A stretch of DNA of 64,000 nt from positions 1-64,000 of the forward strand of contig JAACSN010000012.1 of assembly GCA_009993885.1 (NCBI GenBank). Direction: 5' to 3'. The position numbers and the translations under genes are program-made. The notes under the pieces were generated by a model. It did not search any database, was not told the DNA's origin, and saw only the letters and a program-made list of their open reading frames with translations. The DNA comes from Alphaproteobacteria bacterium. GTDB taxonomy: Bacteria; Pseudomonadota; Alphaproteobacteria; Caedimonadales; UBA9215. This document shows, piece by piece, positions 26,142-34,753 of the stretch. Each line of letters begins with the position of its first letter. Position 1 is the stretch's first letter.

Positions 26142-27719
26142 ATGATTCATATCCCCCTTTGGAAACGTTTGGTTGTCCTTATAACAGTTATCTTCGGTGT
26201 GCTTTTTGCGGCGCCGACCTTTATGGATGAAAAGACTGTGGAAACCTTACCGAATTGGTTGCAAGAACAAGTAAATTTGGGATTGGATCTTCAAGGGGGA
26301 TCTCACTTACTCTTAGAAGTGGATGTACAATCCGCTCTTAAAGATCAAGCTGGATTTTTAGCAGATGATGCGCGTAAGAGCTTGCGGAAAGCGCGATTAA
26401 AATTCTCTAATATGCGTGTAGAAGATCTAACGGTTCGCTTTAAAATTGATAATCTTTCCGATCGCCAAGCTATTCATAAAGCTTTGGCGCGGCAAGATAT
26501 TGAGACAAAATTTGATGAGGCGACTTCTGAATTTTCCATGAAATTTAACGAGGCTGAAATTGAGCAAAAGAAAAAACTTTTGGTTCAACAGTCCCGTGAA
26601 ATTATTGAGCGACGTATTAATGCGCTCGGTACAAGGGAACCTAATATTCAAACCCAAGGAACGGATCGTATTATTATCCAGTTACCCGGGGTGAGTGATC
26701 CGGGGAAAGTCAAAGATATTCTCGGTAAGACGGCGAAGCTAACCTTCCAAATGGTTCATAATCAGTATCCGACCTTAAATTCTACAGGGGGTCGTGTTCT
26801 CCCCGGTACCATTGCCGTACCCGAAGACCCTTCTCAGGTGCGCGGTAACCGTGAGCCTATAACCTACCTTGTGAAAAAGCAGGTTCTTTTGACCGGTGAA
26901 AGCCTTTCCAATGCCCAACCCGGGTTTTCTGAAAATAATGCCCCTGTTGTAACAATGCGCTTTGATACCCTTGGTGCTCGCAAGTTTGGTGAGATTACAA
27001 AACAATATACGCATCATCAATTAGCTATGATTCTTGACGGGAAGGTTATTAGTGCGCCCAATCTCAATGAACCGATCTTGGGCGGCAATGTGCAAATTTC
27101 AGGTAGCTTCACCGTTGAAGAAACTGTAAATCTTTCCATTTTGTTGCGGGCCGGATCCTTGCCTGCACCGTTGAACGTCTTGGAAGAGCGAACCGTCGGA
27201 CCGGATTTGGGAGCAGACTCTGTTGCGGCGGGTGAAAATGCAACGGTTGTGGCCATTGTCTTGGTTTTTGTTTTTATGCTTGTGGCTTACTCGCTTTTCG
27301 GGCTGTTTGCAAATATTGCGTTAGCTTTTAATCTTGTGTTTTTAATTTCTGCTTTGGCGTTGACCGGATCAACCTTAACGCTGCCGGGTATTGCCGGTAT
27401 AGCGTTAACGCTGGGTATGGCCGTTGATGCTAATGTTTTGATTTTGGAACGTATTAAAGAAGAAATTAGAGGCGGCACCAAACTTATACAAGCTATTGAT
27501 GCGGGGTATAAGCGTGCCATGGCAACAATCATTGACTCAAATATCACGACTCTTATCGGTGGTCTGGCACTGTTCTTTTTTGGATCGGGCCCTGTTAAAG
27601 GATTTGGTGTTACCTTGTGTTTGGGGATTGTGATTTCAATGTTTACGGCTATTACTTTGACACGGATTCTAGCCGTCTCTTGGTTTAAATGGGCGAAACC
27701 TAAAACACTTCCTATTTAG
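26142..27719 (+). CDS. secD: Protein translocase subunit SecD
   Basis: The 525-residue RND-type membrane protein has the N-terminal helix, NLGLDLQGGSHLLLEVD, the large periplasmic P1 region with REIIERRINALGTREPNIQTQG, and then five C-terminal membrane segments with GIAGIALTLGMAVDANVLILERIKEE, whose Asp is the proton-conducting residue of SecD proteins. It uses the proton gradient to pull proteins out of the Sec channel with SecF. It lies 33 bases after yajC and 27 bases before secF. Confidence 0.97.
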   Translation: MIHIPLWKRLVVLITVIFGVLFAAPTFMDEKTVETLPNWLQEQVNLGLDLQGGSHLLLEVDVQSALKDQAGFLADDARKSLRKARLKFSNMRVEDLTVRFKIDNLSDRQAIHKALARQDIETKFDEATSEFSMKFNEAEIEQKKKLLVQQSREIIERRINALGTREPNIQTQGTDRIIIQLPGVSDPGKVKDILGKTAKLTFQMVHNQYPTLNSTGGRVLPGTIAVPEDPSQVRGNREPITYLVKKQVLLTGESLSNAQPGFSENNAPVVTMRFDTLGARKFGEITKQYTHHQLAMILDGKVISAPNLNEPILGGNVQISGSFTVEETVNLSILLRAGSLPAPLNVLEERTVGPDLGADSVAAGENATVVAIVLVFVFMLVAYSLFGLFANIALAFNLVFLISALALTGSTLTLPGIAGIALTLGMAVDANVLILERIKEEIRGGTKLIQAIDAGYKRAMATIIDSNITTLIGGLALFFFGSGPVKGFGVTLCLGIVISMFTAITLTRILAVSWFKWAKPKTLPI

Positions 27720-27746
27720 TATAAATAAACGAATTAGAGAAAAAAT

Positions 27747-28679
27747 ATGCGCGGTTTACAACTGGTTCCTTACAACACAAAAATTGACTTTTCCGGTCGA
27801 CGTCTTTGGGCTTATGCCTTGGCGCTTTTTATCATCCTCGGTTCTTTTACAGCACTTTTTACAAAAGGGCTTAACTATGGAATTGATTTTAAAGGCGGGC
27901 TTTTAATTGAAATTCGCACGCCGGAAAAAGCAGATATTGCGGGGCTGCGCTCAACTCTTAACGGTTTGGGTCTTGGTGAAGTAAAGCTTCAAGATTTTGG
28001 AACAGATCGGGATGTATTGATTCGTATTGAGCAACAACCGGGAGGCGAAAAGGCTCAGCTTGTTGCTTTGCAAATGGTTAAATCGACATTGGGGGATCAA
28101 GTGGACTATCGACGTGTTGAAACCGTCGGTGCAAAAGTGAGCGGCGACCTGATTAAAAACGGCGTCATGGCTGTTTTGTTCGCGATGGCCGGTATGTTGA
28201 TTTATATCTGGATTAGATTTGAGTGGGAATACGGTGTGTGCGGTATTTTAGCCCAAGCCCATGATGTCATCGCCGTTCTTGGATTTTATGCGATTTCAGG
28301 CTTTGAATTTAACGAGACGGCTTTTGCTGCCCTTTTAACCACCCTTGGTTATTCCATCAACGATACGGTTGTTATTTATGATCGTCTGCGTGAAGATCTG
28401 CGGAAATTCAAAACGACGCCCGTTCGGGAGCTTGTTAATCTTAGCGCGAACAGTACCTTGTCGCGAACTGTTTTGACGGCGGGCTCAACGCTTTTGGCTC
28501 TGTTTGCGCTGTATATTTTTGGGGGGCCTGTTATTGAAAACTTCAGTATGCCCATTATTGTCGGAATCATTGCCGGAACTTTTTCTTCTATTTTCTTGTC
28601 TGCCAATCTGTTGCTTTTCTTTGATTTGCGTAAGAAAAAAGAGGAGGAGCCCGTTCCTTCGGGCCCAATAAGTAAATAA
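27747..28679 (+). CDS. secF: Protein translocase subunit SecF
   Basis: The 310-residue protein has the short P1 periplasmic region (NYGIDFKGGLLIEIRTP) and the conserved membrane core VETVGAKVSGDLIKNG, FNETAFAALLTTLGYSINDTVVIYDRLRE (with the conserved Asp) and TLSRTVLTAGSTLLALFALY. It pairs with SecD. It is the last gene of the long argS-secF run, and a separate promoter precedes rpmE. Confidence 0.96.
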   Translation: MRGLQLVPYNTKIDFSGRRLWAYALALFIILGSFTALFTKGLNYGIDFKGGLLIEIRTPEKADIAGLRSTLNGLGLGEVKLQDFGTDRDVLIRIEQQPGGEKAQLVALQMVKSTLGDQVDYRRVETVGAKVSGDLIKNGVMAVLFAMAGMLIYIWIRFEWEYGVCGILAQAHDVIAVLGFYAISGFEFNETAFAALLTTLGYSINDTVVIYDRLREDLRKFKTTPVRELVNLSANSTLSRTVLTAGSTLLALFALYIFGGPVIENFSMPIIVGIIAGTFSSIFLSANLLLFFDLRKKKEEEPVPSGPISK

Positions 28680-28693
28680 GGTAGGGTTTTTCC

Positions 28694-28722
28694 TTGATTT
28701 TTATCAAAAGTCACCCTATAAG
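28694..28722 (+). promoter_or_regulatory. Sigma70-type promoter for rpmE
   Basis: TTGATT (28694-28699) and TATAAG (28717-28722) are separated by 17 bases, leaving a short leader before the rpmE ATG at 28759. The -35 box overlaps a weak hairpin (TTGAT...ATCAA). Confidence 0.5.
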
Positions 28723-28758
28723 TAAGTTGAAATTATATAGTGAAGATAGGATTTTCCC

Positions 28759-28983
28759 ATGAAAAAAGATATTCATCCCGAATACCATACAATTAAAGTT
28801 GCCCTAACAGACGGAACAACCTTTGAAACGCGTTCTACGTGGGGAAAGAAGGATGACGTTTTACGCCTTGATATTGATCCTTCTTCCCATCCGGCATGGA
28901 CAGGCGTTCATCGTCTTATGGATTCCGGAGGCCAGCTTTCCAAATTTAATTCAAAGTTCTCGAACTTTGGTTTGAAAAAGTAA
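28759..28983 (+). CDS. rpmE: 50S ribosomal protein L31
   Basis: The 74-residue protein is L31 of the type without the zinc-binding cysteines: [43 protein letters not shown] and [13 protein letters not shown] are recognisable. It is the usual alphaproteobacterial size. An RBS-like AGGA lies upstream. The last 38 bases overlap, on the other strand, the 3' end of the RcdA-like gene. Confidence 0.94.
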   Translation: MKKDIHPEYHTIKVALTDGTTFETRSTWGKKDDVLRLDIDPSSHPAWTGVHRLMDSGGQLSKFNSKFSNFGLKK

Positions 28984-29389
28984 CTGTTTGACTCATCCGT
29001 TGAGATAAGGCTTGGATGCGTTTATAAAGTCCAAGACTGTCCGTCAAAAGTTCTCGCATGGGCAAGGGGTAATCTTCCTCTTGTCCGTTTATGCTGTTGG
29101 CGAGACAAAAAGGATCGCTTTTGATCATATATTTCTCGGAGCAAGCTTCTTTTAACAGGATTTCCCCCGCTAGAAAGGCTTTTTGCGCAAGAAGCCAAGC
29201 CATGATTTGAGTCAGGCGTGCGGTGACGCGTGTCATCTCACAATTAATGCGCATATCGCGGACTTCGTTAGGCTCCTGAGCCCTTTGAAGCGAGTAAACT
29301 TTTAGAAAATTTTCTGCTTTTGTTAAAAGACCCAAAGTCTCGGAATATGTATTGTCATATAATATTGAAGAGAATCTATTTGTAATCAT
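28946..29389 (-). CDS. DUF1465/RcdA-like protein
   Basis: The 147-residue protein carries the DUF1465 pattern: [48 protein letters not shown] and a C-terminal [18 protein letters not shown], all helical. In Caulobacter RcdA is an adaptor that delivers CtrA to ClpXP at the pole. An AGGAG sequence lies before the ATG. The 3' end overlaps the rpmE coding end by 38 bases on opposite strands. The disordered RcdA tail is short here, so an adaptor role in this organism is unproven. Confidence 0.83.
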   Translation of the reverse strand: MITNRFSSILYDNTYSETLGLLTKAENFLKVYSLQRAQEPNEVRDMRINCEMTRVTARLTQIMAWLLAQKAFLAGEILLKEACSEKYMIKSDPFCLANSINGQEEDYPLPMRELLTDSLGLYKRIQALSQRMSQTVTFSNQSSRTLN

Positions 29390-29572
29390 AATAACTCCTA
29401 AAGTAAATATAGGTATAAGTATACAGAATATAGATTAATATTTAGTAAATTAACCATTGACAATATTATTTATTTGTGCAGTTATATTGTTTTTCTCTGC
29501 TGTACTTGACTCTGATACTATTATTGAGTTAGGCTTAGAAAATTGTATCCTATGTAAAAAAAGGACATTGCT

Positions 29573-30550
29573 ATGCCGAATTTTAAGTCTGTCATTATCT
29601 CTACGGGAAGTTACCTCCCTGAAAACGTTGTAAGTAATGAGAAATTATCTGAAACCGTTGATACATCCCACGAATGGATTGTGGAGCGAACAGGCATTCA
29701 TCAGCGTCATTTTGCAGCAGAAGGTCAAACGACCTCCGATCTTGCTACCGAGGCTGCCAAAGAAGCCCTTGAACGTGCGAATTTAAAGCCTAATGATATT
29801 GATCTTATTGTTGTAGCAACGGCTAGCTCCGATTATACGTTTCCCTCTTGCGCGACGCGAGTCCAAGATAAAATCGGCAACACAAAAGGACTTGCCTTTG
29901 ACGTTGCAGCTGTTTGTGCCGGTTACCTCCTTGCCTTGAATGTTGCCGATAGTTTCCTTCGCCTCGGTAAAGCAAAACGAGCGCTAGTCATTGGCGCCGA
30001 GACCGTTTCAAATCTTCTTGATATGAAAGACCGTACAACTTGTGTGTTGTTTGGCGATGGAGCCGGCGCTGTTATTCTGGAAGCTGTTGAAGATAAAGAC
30101 AATCCTCAAGATCGCGGTCTTATTGGTGTCGACCTTGAATCAGACGGGCGCTTTTATGAGATATTGCATGCCGACGGCGGTCCGTCATCTACGCAAACCG
30201 TTGGAAAATTACGTATGACGGGTCAAGAAGTTTTTAAGCATGCTGTGACGAAACTCGCCAAGTCTGCTGAGAAAACCCTTGAACAGTATAACGTGAAACC
30301 TGACGAGCTTGATTGGCTTATCCCTCACCAAGCCAATGCGCGTATTATCGAAGGGATGCGTCGTAAATTGAATATGGACGAAAGTAAAGTGATTGTGACC
30401 GTTGATAAGCATGCTAATACATCTGCTGCTTCTATTCCCCTTGCCCTCCACGATGCGGTAAAATCCGGCAAAATCAAGCAAGGCGATCTTATTCTCCATG
30501 AAGCCATTGGCGGCGGATTGATTTGGGGGTCGGCTCTTTTGCGCTTTTAG
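29573..30550 (+). CDS. fabH: 3-oxoacyl-ACP synthase III (FabH)
   Basis: The 325-residue KAS III starts fatty acid synthesis by joining acetyl-CoA to malonyl-ACP. The active-site Cys115 is in AAVCAGYL, the catalytic His in LIPHQANARI and the Asn in KHANTSAASIP; GGGLIWGSALLRF closes the protein. The neighbouring plsX gene found in many genomes is missing here: the RcdA-like gene is divergent upstream and a ferredoxin gene follows. The ~180 bases upstream are very A+T rich and carry candidate boxes (for example TTGACA at 29457) but no convincing spacing. Confidence 0.96.
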   Translation: MPNFKSVIISTGSYLPENVVSNEKLSETVDTSHEWIVERTGIHQRHFAAEGQTTSDLATEAAKEALERANLKPNDIDLIVVATASSDYTFPSCATRVQDKIGNTKGLAFDVAAVCAGYLLALNVADSFLRLGKAKRALVIGAETVSNLLDMKDRTTCVLFGDGAGAVILEAVEDKDNPQDRGLIGVDLESDGRFYEILHADGGPSSTQTVGKLRMTGQEVFKHAVTKLAKSAEKTLEQYNVKPDELDWLIPHQANARIIEGMRRKLNMDESKVIVTVDKHANTSAASIPLALHDAVKSGKIKQGDLILHEAIGGGLIWGSALLRF

Positions 30551-30615
30551 AAGCTTTATGAGCCTTAGAAAACGTTAAATGTCAAAATAGAATAGAGATC
30601 GAAGGACAGTTGCAA

Positions 30616-30957
30616 ATGACCTATGTTGTAACAGATAATTGCATTAACTGTAAGTTTGGGGATTGTATAGAAGTTTGCCCCGTTGATTGTTTTTATGAAG
30701 GGGAGAACATGGTTGTAATTGATCCGGAAGACTGTATCGATTGCGGCGTATGCGAGTCCGAATGCCCTGCCGATGCTATTATTCCGGACACCCGAGAAGG
30801 AACGGAAAAATGGGTCGAGCATAATCAAAAGTATGCAAAGTTATGGCCCAGACTTACAGAAAATATTCCCCCTTTGCCCGATGCGGAAAAATGGGATGGG
30901 GTTGAAAATAAACTTGAAACAGTCTTTTCGGAAAAACCCGGTAAGGGCAGCCGGTAA
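30616..30957 (+). CDS. fdxA: 7Fe ferredoxin (FdxA)
   Basis: The 113-residue ferredoxin has two cluster-binding regions: [17 protein letters not shown] (a [3Fe-4S]/[4Fe-4S] arrangement) and [16 protein letters not shown]. These match the 7Fe FdxA type common in alphaproteobacteria, with the typical C-terminal extension [14 protein letters not shown]. It carries electrons in the cytoplasm. I chose ATG 30616; a TTG two codons upstream at 30610 is less likely. The gene is convergent with recJ. Confidence 0.95.
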   Translation: MTYVVTDNCINCKFGDCIEVCPVDCFYEGENMVVIDPEDCIDCGVCESECPADAIIPDTREGTEKWVEHNQKYAKLWPRLTENIPPLPDAEKWDGVENKLETVFSEKPGKGSR

Positions 30958-30981
30958 GTTCGGTTCCCCCGAGGCTCTTAC

Positions 30982-32841
30982 TTACGCTGATTTTATAAGG
31001 TTTTGAGAAGGGGAGAGAGATATTTGGACAAGATCCTCGAGACGGAATTGAACGCGTTTGACACCATTCCATTCATCAAGGCTTAAGGTGCCGACGGCAG
31101 AGAGCCATTTACCGCGTGCATTTAGCAACAAATCTCCAAGGGGAGTCCCCACACAGCGAAAGGCGATACCGGAAAGCTTGCCTGATTTTGAAAAATCGGT
31201 GAAAAGACATCGCACATGATTTCCCCCCACAATATCGGCTCGGATCACAGAGAGCTCTTCGAATAAAAAGCGAGGTGTTGAATTGCCTTGACCATAGGGG
31301 GCTAAGGCTTCAAACCTTTCGGCGAGCTCGACGGAGGCACCGCCCGCCGAAAGGCGTGCATCGATCTTAAGAGCCGGTGTGAAATCAAAGTTTTCTTTCT
31401 CGATAATATGGGTTAATCGCTTTGTACAAAAGGCTTTGAAAGCCTTTATGTTTTGGCCTCGGATACTTAAACCGCCGGCCATGGCGTGCCCCCCGCCGGC
31501 GTCCAAGAGACCTTCTTGCTTTGCTGCTTGAATAAGCGTCCCTATATCAAGACCGGGAACGGAGCGTGCCGATCCCTTGCCTTCTAAGACAGTGCCTTTT
31601 TTTTCGAGGGAGATGACGATAGTCGGTTTGTTAAAGGTATCTTTTAAACGACCGGCGACAATACCGATCACACCCGCATGCCAGTTCTCACCGGCGACGA
31701 CAAGAAGCGGGGTTTCGGTGTCCTTTGCATTTTCGGCTTCTCCTTGGGCTAGGGCTTCTTCTAAAACCTGTGCCTCAATGGCTTTGCGTTCTTCATTATA
31801 AATTGAAAGGTGTTGGGAAATATCACGGGCGCGACTAGGGTCATTGCAGGATAAAAGTTCAGCACCAAGGGCAGAAGAGCCGACACGCCCCCCCGCATTA
31901 ATGCGAGGCCCAAGGAGAAATCCAAGGTGATAGGCCGTCGGATAAGACTCAATTCCGGACACATCGGCAAGAGCCTTAAGACCTATATTTTGGCGGCGGG
32001 AGAGAACCTTGAGACCTTGCTTTACAAAAGCACGATTCAAACCTTTTAAGGCAACAACATCGCATACCGTGCCTGTTGCCACAAGATCAAGGAAACTTAG
32101 AAGATCAGGTTCGACTATGTCTTTAAAAAAGCCTGTTTCTCGCAAATGTTTTTGAAGAGCCACAAGCGTGACAAAGACAACGCCAACGGCGGCACAATCT
32201 TGGCAGGGGCTATTCATTTGATCAAGGCGATTGGGATTTATAAGTGCTACGACTTCGGGATGCTTGGGTTCGGCTATATGGTGATCAATAACAATTACAT
32301 CAAGACCCATGGTTTTGGCAGCCGCTAAAGGTTCAAAGGACGTGGTTCCGCAGTCAACGGTAATGACAAGGGTGTGGCCGCTTTTTTTGAGACCGTCAAG
32401 AGCCGGAATATTGGGGCCGTAACCTTCTTGCATGCGGTCGGGGATATAGAGGGTTATATCGAGGCCAAGGGCTTGAAAATAGCGTTTTAAAAGGGCTGAA
32501 GACGTAGCACCATCCACATCATAGTCCCCGAAAACGGCAATTTTCTCAGCGGAAGAAATTGCCTGCACGAGGCGTTCTACGGCCTTATCCATGTCTTTTA
32601 GGTGATAGGGATCGGGGAGAGAAGCTTTAAGGCTCGGTTTTAAATAGGTTTCAAGGGTCTCTTCGGGAATATTTCGCGCCACAAGTAACCGAGCAACAGC
32701 TTCAGGTAAACCGAAACGTTGAACATAAAAAGCGACTTGGCGTTCGTCCGCCTCTCGCAAAAACCAACGTTTTCCGGAGGTAGACAGGTTGTCTCCTAAG
32801 AGATTATGAGGTGTTGAGGCGTGCTTTGCGGGAGTAATCAT
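30982..32841 (-). CDS. recJ: Single-stranded-DNA-specific exonuclease RecJ
   Basis: The 619-residue nuclease has DHH motifs FGDYDVDGATSSALL (motif I), the DHH itself in VIVIDHHIAEP, and the DHHA1 segment AGGGHAMAGGLSIRG (GGGH). It degrades single-stranded DNA 5'-3' in recombination and repair. The start at 32841 (MITPAKHAS) overlaps the lpxL stop by 4 bases (ATGA); the open frame reaches 29 codons further back inside lpxL, which I reject. It is the last gene of the minus-strand lipid A block, so probably translated by coupling. Confidence 0.94.
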   Translation of the reverse strand: MITPAKHASTPHNLLGDNLSTSGKRWFLREADERQVAFYVQRFGLPEAVARLLVARNIPEETLETYLKPSLKASLPDPYHLKDMDKAVERLVQAISSAEKIAVFGDYDVDGATSSALLKRYFQALGLDITLYIPDRMQEGYGPNIPALDGLKKSGHTLVITVDCGTTSFEPLAAAKTMGLDVIVIDHHIAEPKHPEVVALINPNRLDQMNSPCQDCAAVGVVFVTLVALQKHLRETGFFKDIVEPDLLSFLDLVATGTVCDVVALKGLNRAFVKQGLKVLSRRQNIGLKALADVSGIESYPTAYHLGFLLGPRINAGGRVGSSALGAELLSCNDPSRARDISQHLSIYNEERKAIEAQVLEEALAQGEAENAKDTETPLLVVAGENWHAGVIGIVAGRLKDTFNKPTIVISLEKKGTVLEGKGSARSVPGLDIGTLIQAAKQEGLLDAGGGHAMAGGLSIRGQNIKAFKAFCTKRLTHIIEKENFDFTPALKIDARLSAGGASVELAERFEALAPYGQGNSTPRFLFEELSVIRADIVGGNHVRCLFTDFSKSGKLSGIAFRCVGTPLGDLLLNARGKWLSAVGTLSLDEWNGVKRVQFRLEDLVQISLSPSQNLIKSA

Positions 32842-33758
32842 TCCTCGGTTCCTTTTTGATTTTGATAGAGTTCTTTCGGCCAGCGACGGTGAACCCAAAA
32901 CCATTGTTCCGGGTGTTCTCGAATCCAAGTTTCAATGCAGGTGTTCATCTGTTTTAGCAGGTTTTCTGTTTTTTCTTGGGTTGTTCCTGTTTTCGGCACA
33001 CTCAACGGCGGATAATAAATTACTTTACATTTCACGCCGTCTGTTCGAATAACTTGAAAGGGCAGAACAGGGCAATCAAATTTCAAAGCCATTTTAGCAA
33101 GCGCCGGTGCCGTCATAGCGTTACGCCCGAAAAAAGGAACAGCCAGACCGTCGTTCATCTTTTGATCCGCCAGCAAAGAGACATGGTGACCCTTCTTAAG
33201 TTCTATTAGGATTTCTTTAGCCCCGCTCGCCCCTTTGGGGATAACTTTGCGGGCTACTCTTTTGTGGACGGTATTAACCAAAAAACGCGTAAGGGGATTA
33301 TTCAAAAAGCGCGTTACTTGAGCCGTTTTAAGACCGCGCTTTTGAGCAATATAAGTACCGACTTCCCAATTGCCGCAGTGGGCGGAAAAGAGAAGCCCCG
33401 GCTTTTCATCATGGATCAAGGCATCTAAATGCTCGAGGCCGTCAACGGTATAGGGGCTGTCTTTTCCAAAGGCAGATTGATAGGGTAAACGGACGTATTC
33501 CAAAAAAGTGCGCCCTAAATTTTGCCACATCTCTTTGATGATTTGATCTTCTTTTTCTTTTGTGAATTCAAGCCCTGCCAATTGGAAATTTCGGCGGATA
33601 ATTTTTGTTTTTTTAGAGAGAAGAGGCCCCAAAGAACCACCTAAAAAAGCTCCCGTGGCAGACCCCCGAGAAAAAGGAAGGAGAAATCCAATGAGAACCG
33701 CCAAGGAAAATAAAAGCGCTTCAAAGGGGTATGACAGATATTTGAAAAGTTTCCTCAT
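32838..33758 (-). CDS. lpxL: Lipid A biosynthesis acyltransferase (LpxL/HtrB family)
   Basis: The 306-residue inner-membrane protein has an N-terminal membrane helix and the late acyltransferase motifs: the HX4D/E-type active site in FSAHCGNWEVG, LLADQKMNDGLAVPFFGRNAMTAPA and HPEQWFWVHRRWP near the end. It adds secondary acyl chains to Kdo2-lipid IVA. It overlaps lpxK by 4 bases upstream and recJ by 4 bases downstream. Whether it is LpxL, LpxM or another acyl-chain-specific member cannot be told from sequence alone. Confidence 0.92.
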   Translation of the reverse strand: MRKLFKYLSYPFEALLFSLAVLIGFLLPFSRGSATGAFLGGSLGPLLSKKTKIIRRNFQLAGLEFTKEKEDQIIKEMWQNLGRTFLEYVRLPYQSAFGKDSPYTVDGLEHLDALIHDEKPGLLFSAHCGNWEVGTYIAQKRGLKTAQVTRFLNNPLTRFLVNTVHKRVARKVIPKGASGAKEILIELKKGHHVSLLADQKMNDGLAVPFFGRNAMTAPALAKMALKFDCPVLPFQVIRTDGVKCKVIYYPPLSVPKTGTTQEKTENLLKQMNTCIETWIREHPEQWFWVHRRWPKELYQNQKGTEE

Positions 33759-34753
33759 TCGTCTTTGTCCCTTTTATCAAAGGGATTCAACAAACGCCTA
33801 AAAAGAGGGGGCTCCTCATAATCTAATTGAATGCGGAGTTGATGGATTCCTTTTTGGAGGGCTTTTGGAAGGCGCACCCGGTCTTTTTGAGTAGTTACAA
33901 GATCGGCGCAGTGTTCCTTTGCTGTTTGTTGGAGAGTTTCCAGATCTTCCGTGGTGTAGAAATGATGATCCGGAAAGGGAATTGTGTGTTGCACATCAAA
34001 ATTTTCAAGGCGCAAGGTTTCGAAAAATTTTTCCGGGTTGGCAATACCTGCAAAAGCTACAAGGCGTTTGTTTTTTAAGACAGCCCAATCGTCTTTGTTT
34101 ATGGAAATCGCGGCTTGCAAAAGAGGCTTTTTTATCTCATCAAAGCTAAGGCGATGACCTTCGGCATTACCTACTACAATAAAAGCATCAACACGCCCTA
34201 ATCCTTTTTCAAGGGGTTCACGCAAAGGGCCTGCGGGCATGACTTTTCTGTTGCCGAAACCGCGCCGAGCATCTATCACGCAAATTTTTAAATCTTGCTT
34301 GAGGGTTGAATGTTGTAATCCGTCATCCAGCAAGATAATTTCAGCTCCTTTTTTAATAGCGGCTTTTGCGCCTTTGTAACGATTAGCTGAAATCCATGTG
34401 GTGCAACTTAAGGATAATAAAAGAGGTTCGTCTCCAACATCCCGAGCCGTGTGTATTGTGGGATCGACCAACAGAGGCCCTTTAAGTCTACCTTTGTAAC
34501 CTCTTGAAATAATCGCAACTTTTTTACCGCGACCTTTAAAATACCGGGCAATAGAGAGAGTAACGGGTGTTTTTCCGGCACCACCGACCGTTAGATTCCC
34601 GATGCAGATAACGGTTTTATCAACAGCTCTTGTTCTTGTGAAAGCCTTCTTGACGATACCGGCAAAACGAAATAAAGCGCTAAGCACCTTTAAAACAGAG
34701 AGACGAAGAGAGGCGGTTGCGGTGGAGGTGTACCAGAAACTAGGCTCTTTCAA
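33755..34753 (-). CDS. lpxK: Tetraacyldisaccharide 4'-kinase
   Basis: The 332-residue kinase has the Walker A GNLTVGGAGKTPVT near residue 55, preceded by an N-terminal membrane-associated helix, and the family segments ISRGYKGRLKGP, GDEPLLLS and ILLDDGLQHSTLKQDL. It phosphorylates lipid A disaccharide to lipid IVA at the inner membrane. Its start overlaps waaA by 14 bases, and its stop overlaps the lpxL start, so the block is tightly coupled. Confidence 0.95.
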   Translation of the reverse strand: MKEPSFWYTSTATASLRLSVLKVLSALFRFAGIVKKAFTRTRAVDKTVICIGNLTVGGAGKTPVTLSIARYFKGRGKKVAIISRGYKGRLKGPLLVDPTIHTARDVGDEPLLLSLSCTTWISANRYKGAKAAIKKGAEIILLDDGLQHSTLKQDLKICVIDARRGFGNRKVMPAGPLREPLEKGLGRVDAFIVVGNAEGHRLSFDEIKKPLLQAAISINKDDWAVLKNKRLVAFAGIANPEKFFETLRLENFDVQHTIPFPDHHFYTTEDLETLQQTAKEHCADLVTTQKDRVRLPKALQKGIHQLRIQLDYEEPPLFRRLLNPFDKRDKDE

